This document shows, piece by piece, positions 23,595-29,486 of a DNA stretch of 29,486 bases. A model generated the notes under the pieces. That model searched no databases. It was not told the origin of the DNA and saw nothing but the letters and a program-made list of their open reading frames with translations. Both the position numbers and the translations under genes were made by a program. Numbering within the stretch: position 1 is the first letter of the stretch; every line of letters begins with the position of its first letter. Source of the DNA: Nanobdellota archaeon (GTDB taxonomy: Archaea > Nanobdellota > Nanobdellia > Woesearchaeales > GW2011-AR15); the NCBI GenBank assembly GCA_018815145.1, contig JAHIYL010000273.1, forward strand, positions 1-29,486, given 5' to 3'.

Positions 23595-23710
23595 AACCAA
23601 TATTTAGATACCTAAATGTTTATAAACTTTTCGATACCTAAAAATATATTTCCTAAAAATTATGTTTAGATACCTAAATATTTATATACTTATTTAGGTA
23701 CCTAAATTAT
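23595..23710. promoter_or_regulatory. Divergent AbrB/transposase promoter with TTTAGRTACCTAAA operators
   Basis: Sites lie at 23602-23617 (ATTTAGATACCTAAAT), about 23629-23644 (TCGATACCTAAA, partial), 23664-23679 (GTTTAGATACCTAAAT) and 23692-23707 (ATTTAGGTACCTAAAT, a perfect 16-bp palindrome). A plus-strand TATA (TTTATATA, about 23681-23688) sits 25 bases before the transposase ATG, so the last palindrome covers the expected transcription start. A minus-strand TATA (TTTATAAAC, about 23619-23627) serves the AbrB-like gene. Binding would shut both promoters. Confidence 0.7.
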
Positions 23711-24586
23711 ATGAAAACAGAGATAAAATGTGTTCATTGTGGAAGCAAGGATTTTGTTAAAGAAGGCTTCAGAAAAACCAAGAATATTGGAAAAATCCAG
23801 AAGTATAGGTGCCACAAATGCCATAAGATATTCACCAATGATGATGGATTTTATAGAATGAGGAATAACGAAAAAATCATTACTATGTCTATTGATATGT
23901 ACTTGTCTAATCTCTCAAGTCGAAAGATGAGGAATCAACTAAAAAGGCATATGGAAACAAAGATTAGTCACGTCTCTGTTTTGGATTGGGTGAGGAAATA
24001 TGTTCTCAAGGTCAATCGTTTTGTTGAAGGCTTGAAACCTGTCCTTTCAGGCAAGGTTTATGCAGATGAGACAGAGATACCATGCCAGAGAAGAAAGGAT
24101 ATTTTCTGGTGTTCTGTTGATTGGGACACAAGGTTCATCAATGCCACGCTTTACAGTCCTCATTCACAGAACCTTAAAGACGCTACTGCTTTTATGAAAG
24201 AGATTAAGGCTCATGGAAAACCTAAGTATATTCAGACAGACGCAGGTGTGTTCTATCCGTCTGCTTTCAGGAAGGTGTTTAACCCTAAGAATAACAGGAA
24301 CTTTTCATCAATATTGGTAGATCATAGGATTAACAATGTCAGCAAGACAGGAAAACATAATGTTAGGATTGAGACAGTTTTTATGAAAATCAAGGACAGA
24401 GTAAAAGATTTTCGAGGGTTCAAGGCTTTATGGTCTGCCACAATACTGATGGCAGGAATCATTTTACAGCACAATTTTATTGAAGCACATACGACGACAA
24501 ACAAACTGCCTTGTGAATTAGCTAGTCTGAATTTAGAAGCAGGAGTTAATAGATGGCTTGGATTGATTCGACTAGCAAATTGTTAA
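23711..24586 (+). CDS. IS6-like DDE transposase with N-terminal zinc ribbon
   Basis: 291 residues. A C-x2-C ... C-x2-C zinc ribbon (Cys 7, 10, 34, 37) precedes a helical DNA-binding region (about 55-100) and an RNase-H-fold core: Asp 119 in VYADETEIP, Asp 177 in QTDAGVFYP and Glu 221 in NVRIETVFMKIKDR. The end of the core (KDRVKDFRGFK, then a C-terminal HNFIEAH) follows the IS6-type pattern. It is somewhat longer than the roughly 230-residue bacterial relatives because of the zinc ribbon. The open frame is intact, so it is probably active. Its 8-bp target duplication agrees with the family. Confidence 0.88.
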   Translation: MKTEIKCVHCGSKDFVKEGFRKTKNIGKIQKYRCHKCHKIFTNDDGFYRMRNNEKIITMSIDMYLSNLSSRKMRNQLKRHMETKISHVSVLDWVRKYVLKVNRFVEGLKPVLSGKVYADETEIPCQRRKDIFWCSVDWDTRFINATLYSPHSQNLKDATAFMKEIKAHGKPKYIQTDAGVFYPSAFRKVFNPKNNRNFSSILVDHRINNVSKTGKHNVRIETVFMKIKDRVKDFRGFKALWSATILMAGIILQHNFIEAHTTTNKLPCELASLNLEAGVNRWLGLIRLANC

Positions 24587-24588
24587 AT

Positions 24589-24690
24589 CTACCACCAGCC
24601 TCTTTCTCTACCAATGATATATATAATCAAAATAATAACTAATACAACAATGATCGCATTAGCTTGTCCTTTTTTATTTTTTTTTTGCAT
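24589..24690 (-). CDS. Cargo membrane peptide, 33 residues, KKGQ start
   Basis: Starts MQKKNKKGQANAIIVVLVII and ends IIGRERGWW. A basic KKNKKGQ followed by one long hydrophobic helix resembles archaeal class III (pilin) signal peptides of the KKGQ type, but nothing follows the helix except a short GRERGWW tail. A Shine-Dalgarno GAGGT (24696-24700) lies inside the preceding 71-residue gene, which it overlaps by 17 bases, indicating coupled translation. Function unknown. Confidence 0.65.
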   Translation of the reverse strand: MQKKNKKGQANAIIVVLVIILIIYIIGRERGWW

Positions 24691-24889
24691 TCTTTACCTC
24701 ATATTCTACATATAAAAAAAATATTGAAATAAACGTTATTGCCATCAATAATAGTATTCCAATATCGTCTCGTATAACTTTACTGATCTCATCTACTGCA
24801 ATAAAAAATGTGATCGTAATAACTAGACTTTTTGCCACAATTAAACCAAATTTATCATCTTGGTATAATAGGTCGAGTAGTTTATCCAT
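24674..24889 (-). CDS. Cargo membrane protein, 71 residues, two membrane helices
   Basis: Starts MDKLLDLLYQDDKFGLIV; hydrophobic segments lie at about 16-33 and 43-62, joined by a charged loop (DEISKVIRDD), with a basic tail ending NAKKK. The layout resembles small phage or toxin membrane proteins but matches no family I know. AAATAAAA about 24 bases upstream suggests its own leaderless transcript, and its 3' end overlaps the 33-residue gene. Confidence 0.65.
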   Translation of the reverse strand: MDKLLDLLYQDDKFGLIVAKSLVITITFFIAVDEISKVIRDDIGILLLMAITFISIFFLYVEYEVKNAKKK

Positions 24890-24916
24890 AACTACTTTAG
24901 AATAGTTATGTTTTAT

Positions 24917-25090
24917 TTAATTTTTATGTGTGGAGTTGATTTGTTCAATCAAATATTCTACAAGCTTACTTCTATTCATTTTTGTCTCTGATTCATACAC
25001 TGAAAAAGACTCTGATTCTCCCAAAGTGTTGTCGTCTTTTACTTCTCTAATTGTTACAAAGAATCGTCGCTTTCCTTTATGTACATACAT
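24917..25090 (-). CDS. Cargo protein of unknown function, 57 residues
   Basis: A small gene too short for usual length cut-offs. Starts MYVHKGKRRFFVTIREVKDD and ends QINSTHKN. A predicted beta hairpin (RRFFVTIREV ... SFSVYESE) and a C-terminal helix (SKLVEYLIEQI) are visible, and the protein is soluble. Promoter DNA with two TTAACGTTATTT repeats precedes it, and it is the first gene inside the right inverted repeat, reading inward. A small DNA-binding or accessory protein is plausible but unproven. Confidence 0.55.
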   Translation of the reverse strand: MYVHKGKRRFFVTIREVKDDNTLGESESFSVYESETKMNRSKLVEYLIEQINSTHKN

Positions 25091-25091
25091 T

Positions 25092-25136
25092 TTAACGTTA
25101 TTTATTTGTTAAATTAATATTATATTAACGTTATTT
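25092..25136 (-). promoter_or_regulatory. Promoter with two TTAACGTTATTT repeats
   Basis: The 12-base sequence TTAACGTTATTT occurs at 25092-25103 and 25125-25136, 33 bases apart. Between them is an AT-rich TTAATATAATATTA usable as TATA for the 57-residue gene. The core AACGTT is palindromic, so these may be paired regulator sites. Confidence 0.45.
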
Positions 25137-25176
25137 TTATTTTTTTCGATATTAAAATATACAATTCATAGAATGC

Positions 25177-25200
25177 ACCTGTCGTTAACTTTACAGCCCA
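25177..25200 (-). repeat. Right terminal inverted repeat
   Basis: Reads ACCTGTCGTTAACTTTACAG then CCCA on the plus strand, the inverted partner of 22255-22278 with two mismatches near the outer end. Confidence 0.9.
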
Positions 25201-25208
25201 GCCAACAG
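25201..25208. repeat. Right target-site duplication of the transposon
   Basis: GCCAACAG, identical to 22247-22254 and directly adjacent to the right inverted repeat. Confidence 0.85.
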
Positions 25209-25210
25209 TT

Positions 25211-25226
25211 AACTATTTAAATAGTT
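25211..25226 (+). promoter_or_regulatory. Promoter of the L37Ae operon
   Basis: AACTATTTAAATAGTT is a perfect 16-bp palindrome containing a TATA box, about 42 bases before the L37Ae ATG. The transposon end lies only 10 bases upstream, so any upstream activating element has been displaced. Confidence 0.6.
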
Positions 25227-25267
25227 GAAGTTTCCAAGAGGATAGAACTTAATTATTACTCAATAAA

Positions 25268-25477
25268 ATGGCAAAAACAGTATTTGGTTCAACAAAAAGA
25301 TTCGGTTCTCGGTACGGCAGGACAACCAAGCTTAGGTTTGGTGAGATTGAAAAAGAGCAGAGAAGGCTCCATAAGTGCCCATACTGTCATAAAGAAAAGG
25401 TGAAGAGGATTTCTGTAGGCATCTGGGAATGCAGGAAATGCAGTGCCAAATTCACCGGAAAGGCATTCACACTCTAA
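25268..25477 (+). CDS. rpl37ae: Large-subunit ribosomal protein L37Ae (eL43)
   Basis: 69 residues, slightly shorter than usual archaeal members. The basic N-terminus (FGSTKRFGSRYGRTTKLR) matches the family, and the zinc ribbon is complete: Cys 37, 40, 55 and 58. It binds rRNA in the 50S subunit. It heads a conserved archaeal operon with rpoP, pcc1, prefoldin beta and UPF0147, each separated by a few bases or overlapping. Confidence 0.95.
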   Translation: MAKTVFGSTKRFGSRYGRTTKLRFGEIEKEQRRLHKCPYCHKEKVKRISVGIWECRKCSAKFTGKAFTL

Positions 25478-25480
25478 AAA

Positions 25481-25618
25481 ATGGTACTCTATAAATGTTT
25501 TTACTGCAGCAAAGAGATTGAAGTAAATGCAATGAGAAAAAAGGTCAGGTGCCCTTATTGCGGTTCAAAACTCTTATATAAACTGAGATTGTCCACAACC
25601 AAAGTCAAAGCAAGATGA
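25481..25618 (+). CDS. rpoP: DNA-directed RNA polymerase subunit P (Rpo12)
   Basis: 45 residues, too short for common length cut-offs. Starts MVLYKCFYCSKEIEV; a zinc ribbon of Cys 6, 9, 24 and 27 includes RCPYCGSKLLYKLR, and the protein ends KVKAR, the standard Rpo12 pattern. This small subunit bridges Rpo3 and Rpo2 in archaeal RNA polymerase. It starts three bases after the L37Ae stop, and its TGA overlaps the ATG of pcc1. Confidence 0.95.
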   Translation: MVLYKCFYCSKEIEVNAMRKKVRCPYCGSKLLYKLRLSTTKVKAR

Positions 25619-25845
25619 TTTCATGCAGCTTGACTCTTGATGAGGATATTGATTCGATATACAATTTATTTTTACCAGAGATGGATTTTACCAAGACGAA
25701 AAGGGCTGAATTCACCATAAATAAGACAGCCTCCAAACTTAGTATCCTAATAACTGCAAAAGACTTCACATCCCTCAAAGCTTTCATGTCGTCTATCTTC
25801 AAAATAATCGGATCTCATAAAAAAATACAGGAATTACAGCAATAA
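25615..25845 (+). CDS. pcc1: KEOPS complex subunit Pcc1
   Basis: 76 residues. The fold order strand (SCSLTLD), helix (DSIYNLFLPE), strands (KRAEFTINKTASKLSILITAKD) and final helix (SLKAFMSSIFKIIGSHKKI) is that of Pcc1, and the position between rpoP and prefoldin beta is the usual archaeal one. Pcc1 dimerises KEOPS, which makes the t6A base at position 37 of ANN-decoding tRNAs together with Kae1. The ATGA overlap with rpoP implies coupled translation. No other KEOPS gene is in the window. Confidence 0.85.
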   Translation: MISCSLTLDEDIDSIYNLFLPEMDFTKTKRAEFTINKTASKLSILITAKDFTSLKAFMSSIFKIIGSHKKIQELQQ

Positions 25846-25846
25846 A

Positions 25847-26179
25847 ATGTCAGGCATAAGCAATGGAAACAAAGAGAAAATTGAAGAGCTTCAACTTCTG
25901 GAACAGAACATCAGTGCGCTGATTGCACAAAAACAGCAGTTCCAGACACAGGTGCTTGAAATGGATTCTGCATTATCTGAACTCAAAAATACAAAAAAAG
26001 CATACAAGATCATTGGAAACATCATGGTCCTTTCAGAAAAAGAAGAATTGAAACAAGAGCTTACTAATAAGAAAGAGATGCTTGAACTCAGGATAAAGGC
26101 AATTGACAAGCAGGAAAATAACATAAAAACAAAAGCAACTGATCTTCAGCACGAAGTTCTGAAGAATATGAAAGGGTAG
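25847..26179 (+). CDS. pfdB: Prefoldin subunit beta
   Basis: 110 residues. Two long coiled-coil helices (about 8-45 and 68-108) flank beta hairpins around KKAYKIIGNIMVLSEKEEL, the family signature for beta prefoldin. The hexameric chaperone captures unfolded proteins and hands them to the thermosome. It starts one base after the pcc1 stop. Confidence 0.93.
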   Translation: MSGISNGNKEKIEELQLLEQNISALIAQKQQFQTQVLEMDSALSELKNTKKAYKIIGNIMVLSEKEELKQELTNKKEMLELRIKAIDKQENNIKTKATDLQHEVLKNMKG

Positions 26180-26185
26180 AAAAAA

Positions 26186-26440
26186 ATGGACAGTGAAAAA
26201 AATGAAAATATTGATTCTATTGTTGATGTCCTGAATGAACTGATTGAAGATGTGACCATACCCAGAAATATCAAGAGCAAGCTCAGCATCATAGTCACTA
26301 TACTTACTGATAAGACAGACCTTTTCCTGAGGATCAACAAGGCACTGAATGAACTTGATGAGATTTCAAACGATTCAAATATGCAGCCCTATACCCGGAC
26401 ACAGCTCTGGAATGTAGTGTCCATGCTTGAAGCTATTTGA
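26186..26440 (+). CDS. UPF0147 family protein
   Basis: 84 residues, all helical. The family pattern is clear: DVTIPRNIKSK in the first half and LDEISNDSNMQPYTRTQLWN near the end. Function is unknown, though the gene is conserved in archaea and commonly follows prefoldin beta. Its last 8 bases overlap the convergent MscS-like gene. Confidence 0.88.
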   Translation: MDSEKNENIDSIVDVLNELIEDVTIPRNIKSKLSIIVTILTDKTDLFLRINKALNELDEISNDSNMQPYTRTQLWNVVSMLEAI

Positions 26441-26999
26441 CTGAATGGACCTTGGTCAGTTTGCTGGCCAAAAAGATATTTGGTATCACATGCACATCAT
26501 TGTCACTGTTCTCAACAACAATATTCATCCTATTGATGCCGATGACTTTTCCCTGTATCTCATTTATTCTTATCTCTGAATCAAGTGCTATTTTTTTGTT
26601 CCTGCGCATGAAGATACCCATGATGAAATTGGGGACAAAATCAATCAACAGAAGAAGCAATGTGAACACAACCAATATCAATACAATAACACCCAGAATT
26701 TTCAAAGCAATGCCAAGAATATTTAACCTTGAAAGCGCCATTAAGATTGATGCCAAATATATTGAATAAGTGACTAGTCCTGTTATCATATTGGCAAAAT
26801 TAATCCTGATCCCTGTAGATCCTTTGATCATCCTGTTCACTTCAATCTCTTTTAGAAGAGTGCTCACAAGCCTTCCGATGAATTTAGCTGCAATGAAACC
26901 TAGAAGAAATATGAATAATGCGACAAGCACTTCATAGACCAATCCGGACTGCAAAAAATCTATGTAATTTTTTTCAATGAAAAAATTGATTTCTGGCAT
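26433..26999 (-). CDS. Small MscS-like membrane protein
   Basis: 188 residues from the ATG at 26999; a GTG at 27047 would add 16 residues but lies upstream of the probable TATA (TATATTTTA, about 27019-27028), so I prefer the ATG and a leaderless transcript. Three hydrophobic stretches (about 20-42, 70-92, 100-125) are followed by a beta domain with GKVIGINRMNIVV and HVIPNIFLASKL, matching the MscS middle domain and its I-P-N motif. The alpha/beta C-terminal domain of full MscS is missing. It is probably a minimal mechanosensitive-type channel or a relative; channel activity is not certain. Confidence 0.72.
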   Translation of the reverse strand: MPEINFFIEKNYIDFLQSGLVYEVLVALFIFLLGFIAAKFIGRLVSTLLKEIEVNRMIKGSTGIRINFANMITGLVTYSIYLASILMALSRLNILGIALKILGVIVLILVVFTLLLLLIDFVPNFIMGIFMRRNKKIALDSEIRINEIQGKVIGINRMNIVVENSDNDVHVIPNIFLASKLTKVHSVK

Positions 27000-27061
27000 A
27001 TATATTTGGATATGCACTAAAATATAAAAATCTATTTGCAGAATCACAGATCATTGTCTGT

Positions 27062-27619
27062 TCAGAGCCGTGCCTTATTTATACCAAGGTAAAAACCTAC
27101 TTGATCAAGAAGGATTTTCACGATAGGCATGATTATAATGATTCCTAATAATGTCAATAGATCCGGCATGTATATCAAAGAACTCAGCAATAGAGCACCG
27201 ACCAAAAAATCTATCTGGTCAAAAGGAATCCAGGATTCCCCCGGTCGAAACTTGACCCTTCTCTTAAAAAAACTTTTCACAAGATCGCCAAGAAGAGCTC
27301 CAAAACCCATCAAAAATCCGAATAATAATATGTTGACAGTGTAATAGTCAAATAAGCTGATATCCTTTATCAGACTGTATCTATAAAAAAAAAGTTGTAT
27401 ATATGCAATCACAATCCCAATGATGACTCCTGATAGAATTCCCCTATATGTCTTATTTTTCCCAAAAAGCGGATTTCCCCTGAATTTTTTGCCCATATCG
27501 ATAGGTGCTGAAAATTTATCACCCATAATTTTCTTTGCAAATACCGGCGACATGTTGGCAATATATGCAGGCAGGATATGCCATATGCATTTGAGAATGA
27601 AAATCATTGCCGGATTCAT
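27062..27619 (-). CDS. carS: CDP-archaeol synthase CarS
   Basis: 185 residues with about five membrane segments. It transfers CMP from CTP to the archaeal core lipid phosphate, giving CDP-archaeol, the precursor of all polar head groups. Family motifs present are FRGNPLFGKNKTYRG, GALLGDLVKSFFKRR and PFDQIDFLVGAL. The last gene of a four-gene operon, it overlaps the preceding gene by 4 bases. Having CarS with three head-group transferases implies the cell completes its own phospholipids at least from the archaeol phosphate stage. Confidence 0.95.
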   Translation of the reverse strand: MNPAMIFILKCIWHILPAYIANMSPVFAKKIMGDKFSAPIDMGKKFRGNPLFGKNKTYRGILSGVIIGIVIAYIQLFFYRYSLIKDISLFDYYTVNILLFGFLMGFGALLGDLVKSFFKRRVKFRPGESWIPFDQIDFLVGALLLSSLIYMPDLLTLLGIIIIMPIVKILLDQVGFYLGINKARL

Positions 27620-28212
27620 TTTTTCCTTTTCATGCAGAATATTGATTTTGTATCAAGATCAATTCTGCCTGTCTTGTGCATTAAAACAACCATGGGTTCT
27701 TCAATCAATAGAAAAAAGCTGACTCCAAACAAGATATGCATCAATGTTTTGGAAAAGATGTTTTCATAACCAAATATGAAAGTACTTAGAACGAAAAAAT
27801 GAAAAAGGCTGTTTGCAATCTTTCCGGAATACAGATGGATAAAATAGATCCTCTTATGAACAATCAGATGCAATAGTTTTCCAGCTACATAGAGTATCAC
27901 AAAAGCCAGGAGATATGGAATATTTGATCTGACTGCCTCACCATAGTAAAAAATTCCGACCACTATAATTGAAACATTCAGGATTGAATCTGCATATGCA
28001 TCAAGGTTAGCGCCAAATTTTGAAGATATCTTCAATTTTCTTGCAAAATAACCATCAAAAAAATCTGTCACCATGCAATAAGCTAAGACAATTGTAGCAA
28101 TGGTGCTGTATCCTTTTATGAACAGGATAATAAAAACAGGTAGCAGGAGCAATCTTGAAAGGGTAATAATGTTCGGAATGTTCCAAATCTTTTCTGTGAA
28201 TGTGTGTTTCAT
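27616..28212 (-). CDS. CDP-alcohol phosphatidyltransferase, paralogue 3
   Basis: 198 residues, about six membrane helices. The signature D-x2-D-G-x2-A-R-x8-G-x3-D-x3-D is complete: Asp 50, Asp 53, Gly 54, Ala 57, Arg 58, Gly 67, Asp 71 and Asp 75. It should exchange CMP of CDP-archaeol for an alcohol such as serine, glycerol phosphate or inositol phosphate; which one cannot be read here. Overlaps both neighbours by 4 bases. Confidence 0.92.
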   Translation of the reverse strand: MKHTFTEKIWNIPNIITLSRLLLLPVFIILFIKGYSTIATIVLAYCMVTDFFDGYFARKLKISSKFGANLDAYADSILNVSIIVVGIFYYGEAVRSNIPYLLAFVILYVAGKLLHLIVHKRIYFIHLYSGKIANSLFHFFVLSTFIFGYENIFSKTLMHILFGVSFFLLIEEPMVVLMHKTGRIDLDTKSIFCMKRKK

Positions 28213-28799
28213 CTTCTCTTTTTTTTTAGCAGCAGCAGGATTGAACCTATATCTGTTCCGATATCTCTGAACAAGACAAGAATGAAAAATTCCTCAACCA
28301 GAAATATGACCAGAATGAGGATAGTCAGATAGAAAAAAAACTGGTTTGCGCCAAAAATGACTGCATAGAGTATGAAAATATGAAATATTGAGACACTGTA
28401 TTTTCCAAGATATATATGCAGTCTGAATTTTTGGCCATGGAATATACTGCTGATAGTCCTGTTGACTGTATTGAAGGCAAACATAGGAATGATTACTATC
28501 AGATTTGCTAAGACAAAATCAGGATAGAAGAAATACAAATATACTATTGAAAGAAATACATCTATCTCATCAACAACACCATCATAGAATGCACCATTTG
28601 GTGAGCTTTCTTTGAGTTTCCGGGCAAAATATCCGTCCAATGCATCAAACCACCATTGTATCGCATAGAGGAGAAAAAATATCCACTTTGAGTTGATATA
28701 TGAAAAATACAGGAGCAAAGGAATAAAAAGCAATCTTGAAAATGTTATCTTATTGCAGGTCTTTTTCAGGTCATTTTTCAGTTCTGTAAGCATTATCAA
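28209..28799 (-). CDS. CDP-alcohol phosphatidyltransferase, paralogue 2
   Basis: 196 residues, about six membrane helices. The full metal-binding signature is kept: Asp 52, Asp 55, Gly 56, Ala 59, Arg 60, Gly 69, Asp 73 and Asp 77, within FDALDGYFARK and GAFYDGVVDEID. The loop just before the second Gly (ESSPNGAFYDG) differs from the other two copies (SSKFGANLD, CSRFGSDLD), which suggests another alcohol acceptor. Overlaps both neighbours by 4 bases. Confidence 0.9.
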   Translation of the reverse strand: MIMLTELKNDLKKTCNKITFSRLLFIPLLLYFSYINSKWIFFLLYAIQWWFDALDGYFARKLKESSPNGAFYDGVVDEIDVFLSIVYLYFFYPDFVLANLIVIIPMFAFNTVNRTISSIFHGQKFRLHIYLGKYSVSIFHIFILYAVIFGANQFFFYLTILILVIFLVEEFFILVLFRDIGTDIGSILLLLKKKRR

Positions 28800-29365
28800 T
28801 CTCCTCTTCTGAAGAATAATGACTTCATATTTATATTTAGCTTTTTGGAGCCCAGATATATTATCGCTTCTTCAATCACAGTATAGTAACCAATGAACAT
28901 CAAAAGGAAAAAAAAAGGTCTGTAGTTGTCAATAAAAAGTGCAATCGGGATGATTATATAATTCACTCTTTCGTATATCTTTCCTGCATAAGTATGCAAT
29001 CGGATTTTCCATCCGAATTTGATGTTGATAATAAGCCTATCAATGATGAACATAAATATGAGGCCAAAAATCACCAACAACTGTTCATAATATATTTCAG
29101 GTCTGAGCAGGAAGACAAAAGGTACGACTGAAACAAGGATAGCGTCATCCACATACTGATCAAGGTCTGAGCCAAATCTTGAGCAAAGATCGTATTTTCT
29201 TGCTACATATCCATCCAGAGTATCGAAAATTCCTGCCATCACAAAAAGGACACAAAATAGAATTGGCCTTTCAGCGAATGCTAAATAGTATAATAATGGC
29301 AAGACAAGCAATCTGAATATTGTTATCTGGTTTGGAAAACTTCTAAAATTATCTATTACCCCCAT
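28796..29365 (-). CDS. CDP-alcohol phosphatidyltransferase, paralogue 1
   Basis: 189 residues, about six membrane helices, first gene of the lipid operon. Signature residues are Asp 48, Asp 51, Gly 52, Ala 55, Arg 56, Gly 65, Asp 69 and Asp 73 (FDTLDGYVARK, FGSDLDQYVDD). The TATA-like palindrome TGTATATTATACA (29383-29395) sits 18-30 bases before the ATG, so the operon mRNA is probably leaderless. The head-group alcohol is not determined. Confidence 0.92.
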   Translation of the reverse strand: MGVIDNFRSFPNQITIFRLLVLPLLYYLAFAERPILFCVLFVMAGIFDTLDGYVARKYDLCSRFGSDLDQYVDDAILVSVVPFVFLLRPEIYYEQLLVIFGLIFMFIIDRLIINIKFGWKIRLHTYAGKIYERVNYIIIPIALFIDNYRPFFFLLMFIGYYTVIEEAIIYLGSKKLNINMKSLFFRRGD

Positions 29366-29486
29366 AGTGATAACAAAAATAATGTATATTATACAGTAGT
29401 TCCGATTGAAAGCTACTTTTGATGTATTTTTTTATACCTTTTCTATATTTTATCGGAAAAATAGCAACAACAACAAGGTCATGGAC
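29366..29486. promoter_or_regulatory. Promoter region at the right edge
   Basis: Contains the minus-strand TATA of the lipid operon (29383-29395). On the plus strand, TTTTTTATACC and TTCTATATTTTA (about 29428-29453) precede an ATG at 29481, which might start a gene running out of the window. TCCGAT (29401-29406) and ATCGGA (29452-29457) form an inverted pair. Confidence 0.4.

Larger units (their letters stand above)
22255..25200. mobile_element. 2,946-bp IS6-like transposon with small-gene cargo
   Basis: The boundaries come from the sequence itself: 24-bp inverted repeats at 22255-22278 and 25177-25200 matching at 22 of 24 positions, immediately flanked by a perfect 8-bp direct repeat. Inside are a DDE transposase, a divergent AbrB-like regulator with operator sites, a 467-base non-coding region and six other small genes. 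Reading left to right on the map: a 120-residue protein, 52- and 35-residue membrane peptides, AbrB, transposase, then 33-, 71- and 57-residue proteins; all but the transposase are on the minus strand. It sits between the alpha/beta-hydrolase-like gene and the L37Ae operon, breaking no gene. The intact ends and duplication suggest a fairly recent insertion. Confidence 0.88.

Noticed and set aside
24930..25112. 60-residue plus-strand frame near the right end
   Set aside because: Antisense of the 57-residue minus-strand gene and running through its promoter; no start signals.
22255..25200. Integrated virus or plasmid
   Set aside because: The small membrane proteins are virus-like, but transposase, inverted repeats and an 8-bp duplication explain the boundaries, and no integrase, replication or packaging gene is seen.
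29481..29486. ATG at the right edge as a gene start
   Set aside because: Only two codons are visible; kept as a note in the promoter entry.

Overview
The window looks like chromosomal sequence from an AT-rich archaeon, probably a DPANN-type lineage such as Woesearchaeota or Pacearchaeota. The archaeal assignment rests on an L37Ae / Rpo12 / Pcc1 / prefoldin-beta / UPF0147 operon, a CDP-archaeol synthase, an archaeal-type Taw1, a tRNA-Pro with a bulge-helix-bulge intron in its T-loop, and leaderless TATA promoters. The lineage is inferred from compact genes, short overlaps and large N-glycosylation-rich surface proteins. No 16S gene is present to confirm it.

Layout. Positions 1-2048 hold a 5'-truncated radical-SAM gene and an endonuclease/exonuclease/phosphatase-fold gene. 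Positions 2045-14475 form an envelope block: a MoxR ATPase, a DUF58 protein and a BatA-like VWA protein; a 926-residue coiled-coil protein; a ribbon-helix-helix regulator coupled to a 1209-residue surface protein; and a 727-residue transmembrane surface protein. The coiled-coil protein and the 727-residue protein share two cytosolic domains, so this block may be one envelope-assembly or envelope-to-cytoplasm system. Positions 14587-18137 hold Taw1, a metallophosphoesterase, a divergent GGDEF/palm-like protein and the intron-bearing tRNA-Pro(UGG). Positions 18208-22232 hold a carbamoyltransferase and an alpha/beta-hydrolase-like protein.

Positions 22255-25200 are a complete 2,946-bp transposon. 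It has 24-bp terminal inverted repeats (22/24 matching) and a perfect 8-bp target duplication, GCCAACAG. It carries an IS6-like DDE transposase, a divergent AbrB-like regulator facing a cluster of TTTAGRTACCTAAA operators, a 467-bp non-coding stretch rich in inverted repeats, and six further small genes. Four of these encode 33-71 residue membrane peptides, two of them pilin-like at the N-terminus. Several use strong Shine-Dalgarno sites, whereas the flanking chromosomal genes mostly look leaderless.

Positions 25201-26440 are the conserved ribosome/transcription/chaperone operon, whose promoter lies directly beside the transposon. Positions 26433-29365 hold a small MscS-like protein and a tightly overlapping lipid operon: three CDP-alcohol phosphatidyltransferase paralogues followed by CarS, which would supply CDP-archaeol to the three head-group transferases.
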